Assembly: GCA_030039105.1 (NCBI GenBank)
Contig: JASHQO010000117.1
Span: 1-27,491 of the forward strand
Origin: Xanthobacteraceae bacterium
Lineage (GTDB): Bacteria > Pseudomonadota > Alphaproteobacteria > Rhizobiales > Xanthobacteraceae
DNA length: 27,491 bases
Direction of reading: 5' to 3'
Shown here: positions 24,456 through 27,491 of the stretch, in pieces
Layout: each line of letters begins with the position of its first letter
Numbering within the stretch: position 1 is the stretch's first letter
Notes under the pieces: model-generated
Told to the model about the DNA's origin: nothing
Seen by the model: only the letters and a program-made list of their open reading frames with translations
The model's database searches: none
Position numbers and translations under genes: made by a program

Positions 24456-24770
24456 TTCTTGGCCCGATCCGTCCGCGCCCCGGGGGGCTGGGGGGCTGAG
24501 GAATCCGGAACGCTTCCGGACCGGGCCCTGAGGCAACAGTGTCCAACTTTGCAGGTCAGCTTGGCGTGTGCTGGGCCGAAATAGGGCCGTATTATGATTC
24601 GCCTAACGAAGCCGTGATTCTGGCGGTCGCAATTGTCGCACCTGCCGATCGCGTTGAATTTTCCGCTGCTTCCGGCGCGTCCCATCGGGCGGGTTTTTGT
24701 CGCAGCGAGGCTCTTGCCGGCGCCGCCGTCCAGCGCGATCATGAATGGCAGATGACAAAGGAGGCGCCGC

Positions 24771-25136
24771 ATGGACATCGGCGAAATCGATCCGAGCGCG
24801 TGGCGCGGGGGCGAGGTTCGAGCGCCCGCCCCCGCGAGTGAGGTGACCTTCAGCCGGCGTGAACTCGACCGCATCCTCAACCTCTATGGCCGCATGGTCG
24901 CCGCCGGCGAATGGCGTGATTACGCAATCGATTTCCTCAAGGATCGCGCGGTGTTTTCCGTCTTCCGCCGCGCTTCGGAAATGCCAATCTACCGCATCGA
25001 GAAAAATCCGCGGCTCGGCCGGCGCCAGGGCGCCTATAGCGTCATCTCCGCGACCGGCCACATCCTGCGCCGCGGCCATGAGCTCGACCGCGTGCTCGGC
25101 GCGCTCGATCGCTCGGTACGGCTGGTTGCCGGTTAG
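24771..25136 (+). CDS. DUF2794 family protein
   Basis: A 121-aa DUF2794 protein, a family confined largely to alphaproteobacteria and without a known function. After a variable N-terminus (about 24 residues) the conserved part runs VTFSRRELDRILNLYGRMVAAGEWRDYAIDFLKDRAVFSVFRRASEMPIYRIEKNPRLGRRQGAYSV, followed by ATGHILRRGHELDRVLGAL. No signal peptide or membrane segment is visible, so it is probably cytoplasmic. ATG 24771 has a textbook AGGAGG ribosome site 7 nt upstream. Its stop overlaps that of the converging GNAT gene by 4 nt (25133-25136). Confidence 0.93.
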   Translation: MDIGEIDPSAWRGGEVRAPAPASEVTFSRRELDRILNLYGRMVAAGEWRDYAIDFLKDRAVFSVFRRASEMPIYRIEKNPRLGRRQGAYSVISATGHILRRGHELDRVLGALDRSVRLVAG

Positions 25137-25669
25137 AGCTTTGCCGGCGGCGCCGCATCGCCGCTGCCCAGCGGGCGCTGCATCAGCACGGTGTCGAGCC
25201 AGCGGCCGTGCTTGAAGCCGATCGATTGGAAATTGCCGATCAGCCGGAAGCCACAAGCGGCATGGACCGCGATCGAGGCGGTATTGGCGGAATCGCCGAT
25301 CACGCCGAGCATCTGGCGAAAGCCGCGGGCTTCGGACTCCGCGATCAAGTGCGTGAGCAGCCGCCGCCCGATGCCCTGGTGGAAACACTCCGGCGCGACG
25401 TAGATCGAATCCTCGACGCACCAGTCATAAGCGCGACGGTCGCGATAAGGCCCCGCATAGGCGTAGCCGGCGACGACGCCTGAGCGCTCGGCGACGATGT
25501 AGGGAAAGCGCTTCGCCAGCAGTCCTTGCTGACGACGCGCCATCTCGGGTTCGCTCGGCGGTTCGAGCTCGAACGAGGCGGTGCCGTAGGTGACTGCGTG
25601 GGCGTAGATTCGGGTGATCGCGGCAATGTCGCCGGGCACGGCCGATCGTAGGCTGATGTTGTCAGTCAT
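25133..25669 (-). CDS. GNAT family N-acetyltransferase (phosphinothricin/MnaT-like)
   Basis: A 178-aa acetyltransferase. ISLRSAVPGDIAAITRIYAHAVTYGTASFELEPPSEPEM, GYAYAGPYRDRRAYDWCVEDSIYVAPECFHQGIGRRLL (acetyl-CoA loop HQGIGR at 98-103) and IGDSANTASIAVHAACGFRLIGNFQSIGFKHGRWLDTVLMQ match the phosphinothricin/methionine-sulphone acetyltransferase branch (PAT, YncA/MnaT). Chromosomal members usually detoxify amino-acid analogues such as methionine sulphone or sulphoximine; the substrate here is inferred. The start ATG 25669 lies 29 nt after the LysR gene on the same strand, so the two may share a transcript. The open frame extends upstream but only into LysR antisense or shadow sequence. Confidence 0.92.
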   Translation of the reverse strand: MTDNISLRSAVPGDIAAITRIYAHAVTYGTASFELEPPSEPEMARRQQGLLAKRFPYIVAERSGVVAGYAYAGPYRDRRAYDWCVEDSIYVAPECFHQGIGRRLLTHLIAESEARGFRQMLGVIGDSANTASIAVHAACGFRLIGNFQSIGFKHGRWLDTVLMQRPLGSGDAAPPAKL

Positions 25670-25698
25670 GACGAATGATCTACCTCTGAAGTCTTCGC

Positions 25699-26616
<918 letters not shown>

Positions 26617-26629
26617 TCAAAGAATTCCT

Positions 26630-26666
26630 TATGATAATTATAAATCATACAAGTATCACTTATACT
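26630..26666. promoter_or_regulatory. Two inverted repeats, probable LysR operators/promoter
   Basis: TATGAT (26630-26635)-N8-ATCATA (26644-26649) is a perfect 6-bp inverted repeat, and AGTAT (26652-26656)-N5-ATACT (26662-26666) a second one. The first fits the LysR box rule T-N11-A in a dyad. The patch is far more A+T-rich than its surroundings. On the minus strand it contains TATAAT (26642-26637), a likely -10 for the LysR gene; on the plus strand TATACT (26661-26666) could be the -10 for the transporter. Binding here would affect both promoters. Confidence 0.6.
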
Positions 26667-26701
26667 ACTGCCGTTGCCGGTTTTCTGTAAAGCTGGCGGC
26701 A

Positions 26702-27491
26702 ATGCGGCGGCTCCGGGTGCATCGACATGGCGGGACGGCTTTGACGGCGGCGGAGAACAATTCATCGGACGCGAGGTCGCGCCGCATCGTCGTCGCTGTG
26801 CTCGGGCTGGCGCAGACGCTGGCCTGGGCGTCGAGCTACTACTTGCCGGCCATTCTTGCCGATCCGATCGGCGCTTCGCTCGGCGTGCCGCGCAGCTACG
26901 TCTTCGCGGCGTTCTCGATGTCACTGCTGATCGCCGCTGTCGCCGGCCCGACCGTCGGGCGCGTCATCGATCGCTACGGCGGACGCGGCGTGCTGGTGCT
27001 GTCCAACATCGTCCTGGCGGCCGGGTTGGCGGTGCTCGCGGCCACCAACGGCATGGCCATGCTGGTTGCCGCCTGGGCGATCCTCGGTATCGGGATGGCG
27101 CTCGGGCTTTACGATTCCGCATTCGCCGCGCTGACATCGCTGTACGGTCACAACGCCCGCGGGCCGATCACCGGCATCACGCTTTTTGCCGGCTTCGCCT
27201 CGACGGTGAGCTGGCCGGTGTCGACGTTTCTCAACGGCGCGCTCGGCTGGCGCGAGACCGTGCTGGTATGGGCGGCGCTGAATCTCGTTGTCGGCCTTCC
27301 GCTCAACCGCCTGCTGCTGCCGGCGCCGGCGCAGCCGGTCCACGTTGCGCGTGCGGACCGGCCGTCGATCGGCTGGACGCCGCACAAGGAGATGTTCCTC
27401 CTGGCCTTCGTGTTCGCCGCGGCATGGTTCGTGACCGGCGCGATGGCGGCGCAACTGCCGACGCTGCTGGAGCGCGCCGGCGCAACGCCGG
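26702..27491 (+). CDS. MFS transporter, N-terminal part (cut by window end)
   Basis: The frame stays open from ATG 26702 to the last base (263 codons), so the gene is partial at its 3' end. After a polar N-terminus it shows major-facilitator features. A first helix is near residues 29-50 (VVAVLGLAQTLAWASSYYLPAIL). The helix 2-3 loop motif GRVIDRYGGRGVL is at about 85-97. More helices follow (LAAGLAVLAATNGMAMLVAAWAILGIGMALGLYDSAFAAL, FAGFASTVSWPVSTFL, VLVWAALNLVVGLPL) and a further one begins at FLLAFVFAAAWFV. About eight of twelve helices are covered. TTG 26741 is an alternative start. It is divergent from the LysR gene and probably regulated by it. The substrate is unknown. Confidence 0.88.
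   Translation, partial: MRRLRVHRHGGTALTAAENNSSDARSRRIVVAVLGLAQTLAWASSYYLPAILADPIGASLGVPRSYVFAAFSMSLLIAAVAGPTVGRVIDRYGGRGVLVLSNIVLAAGLAVLAATNGMAMLVAAWAILGIGMALGLYDSAFAALTSLYGHNARGPITGITLFAGFASTVSWPVSTFLNGALGWRETVLVWAALNLVVGLPLNRLLLPAPAQPVHVARADRPSIGWTPHKEMFLLAFVFAAAWFVTGAMAAQLPTLLERAGATP

Larger units (their letters stand above)
24361..24584 (-). ncRNA. Candidate non-coding RNA (orphan minus-strand transcript)
   Basis: The 474-nt gap 24297-24770 between two plus-strand genes has no credible reading frame, but carries the parts of a minus-strand RNA gene. There is a possible -10 box CATAAT at 24596-24591 (no good -35 found). A long stem follows, GGCCCGGTCCG (about 24526-24516) pairing with CGGAC...CGGGCC (about 24474-24460), and encloses a perfect TCCGGAA/TTCCGGA hairpin. 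Then come three copies of TTCCRCRTACGGTT, and finally the strong terminator at 24361-24390. The predicted length is about 220 nt. It does not match the SRP RNA, 6S RNA or tmRNA as I know them. The 5' end and the RNA's existence are inference; the terminator and repeats are seen directly. Confidence 0.45.

Noticed and set aside
24480..24530. Resemblance to the SRP RNA (GGTCCGGAAG on the minus strand)
   Set aside because: The conserved tetraloop neighbourhood (GGAAGCAGC and the following pairing strand) is missing, so this is not the ffs gene.

Overview
The window is high-GC alphaproteobacterial chromosome, most likely from Hyphomicrobiales near Bradyrhizobiaceae/Xanthobacteraceae. I infer this from the gene order (ffh-rpsP-rimM-trmD-rplS-leuC; dapF-mtaB...ftsY-yciB; ccmABCDG next to acnA and DUF1223/DUF2794 genes), a DUF3551-like small secreted protein, an S16 protein with an Ala/Lys-rich tail, and palindromic intergenic repeats of a kind common in that group. 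The content is overwhelmingly housekeeping. I see no CRISPR array, transposase, phage gene, rRNA or tRNA.

Layout. 1-486 has no gene and holds two palindromic repeats. 487-2171 (minus) is a two-gene ABC-2 exporter. 2382-6396 carries leuD and leuC on the minus strand. Between them lie an ABM-domain monooxygenase, a GFA-family zinc protein and a zincin-type metallopeptidase (minus), and two small exported proteins (plus). This leu segment is bracketed by two inverted copies of a 44-bp repeat. 6551-10275 (minus) is the translation/secretion cluster ffh-rpsP-rimM-trmD-rplS. 10579-12202 has a NAPE-PLD-like metallo-hydrolase and, converging on it, an exported GyrI-like domain protein. 12416-16896 holds dapF and mtaB (translationally overlapping), a PPOX flavoprotein, an opposing RluA-type pseudouridine synthase and ftsY, followed by yciB. 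17528-20458 (minus) is the cytochrome c maturation operon ccmABCDG with ATGA-type overlaps. 20694-24296 carries acnA and a DUF1223 thioredoxin-like gene. 24297-24770 is a gene-free gap, then come DUF2794, a GNAT acetyltransferase, a LysR regulator and a divergent MFS transporter cut by the window end.

How the genes relate. Ffh and FtsY are the two GTPases of co-translational membrane targeting. LeuC/LeuD and AcnA are Fe-S dehydratases of leucine synthesis and the TCA cycle. CcmABCD deliver haem and CcmG supplies reductant for c-type cytochrome assembly. DapF feeds lysine and peptidoglycan synthesis. TrmD, RimM, MtaB and the pseudouridine synthase act on tRNA or ribosome maturation.

The most unexplained spot is 24361-24590. 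On the minus strand a strong intrinsic terminator lies downstream of three near-identical 14-bp motifs and a long G+C-rich stem, between two plus-strand genes. This suggests an orphan non-coding RNA. Other items worth a look are the LysR/MFS operators, a TrmD with Glu at the usual catalytic Asp position, a gene 3' end written by an inverted repeat, and the inverted repeats around the leu segment.
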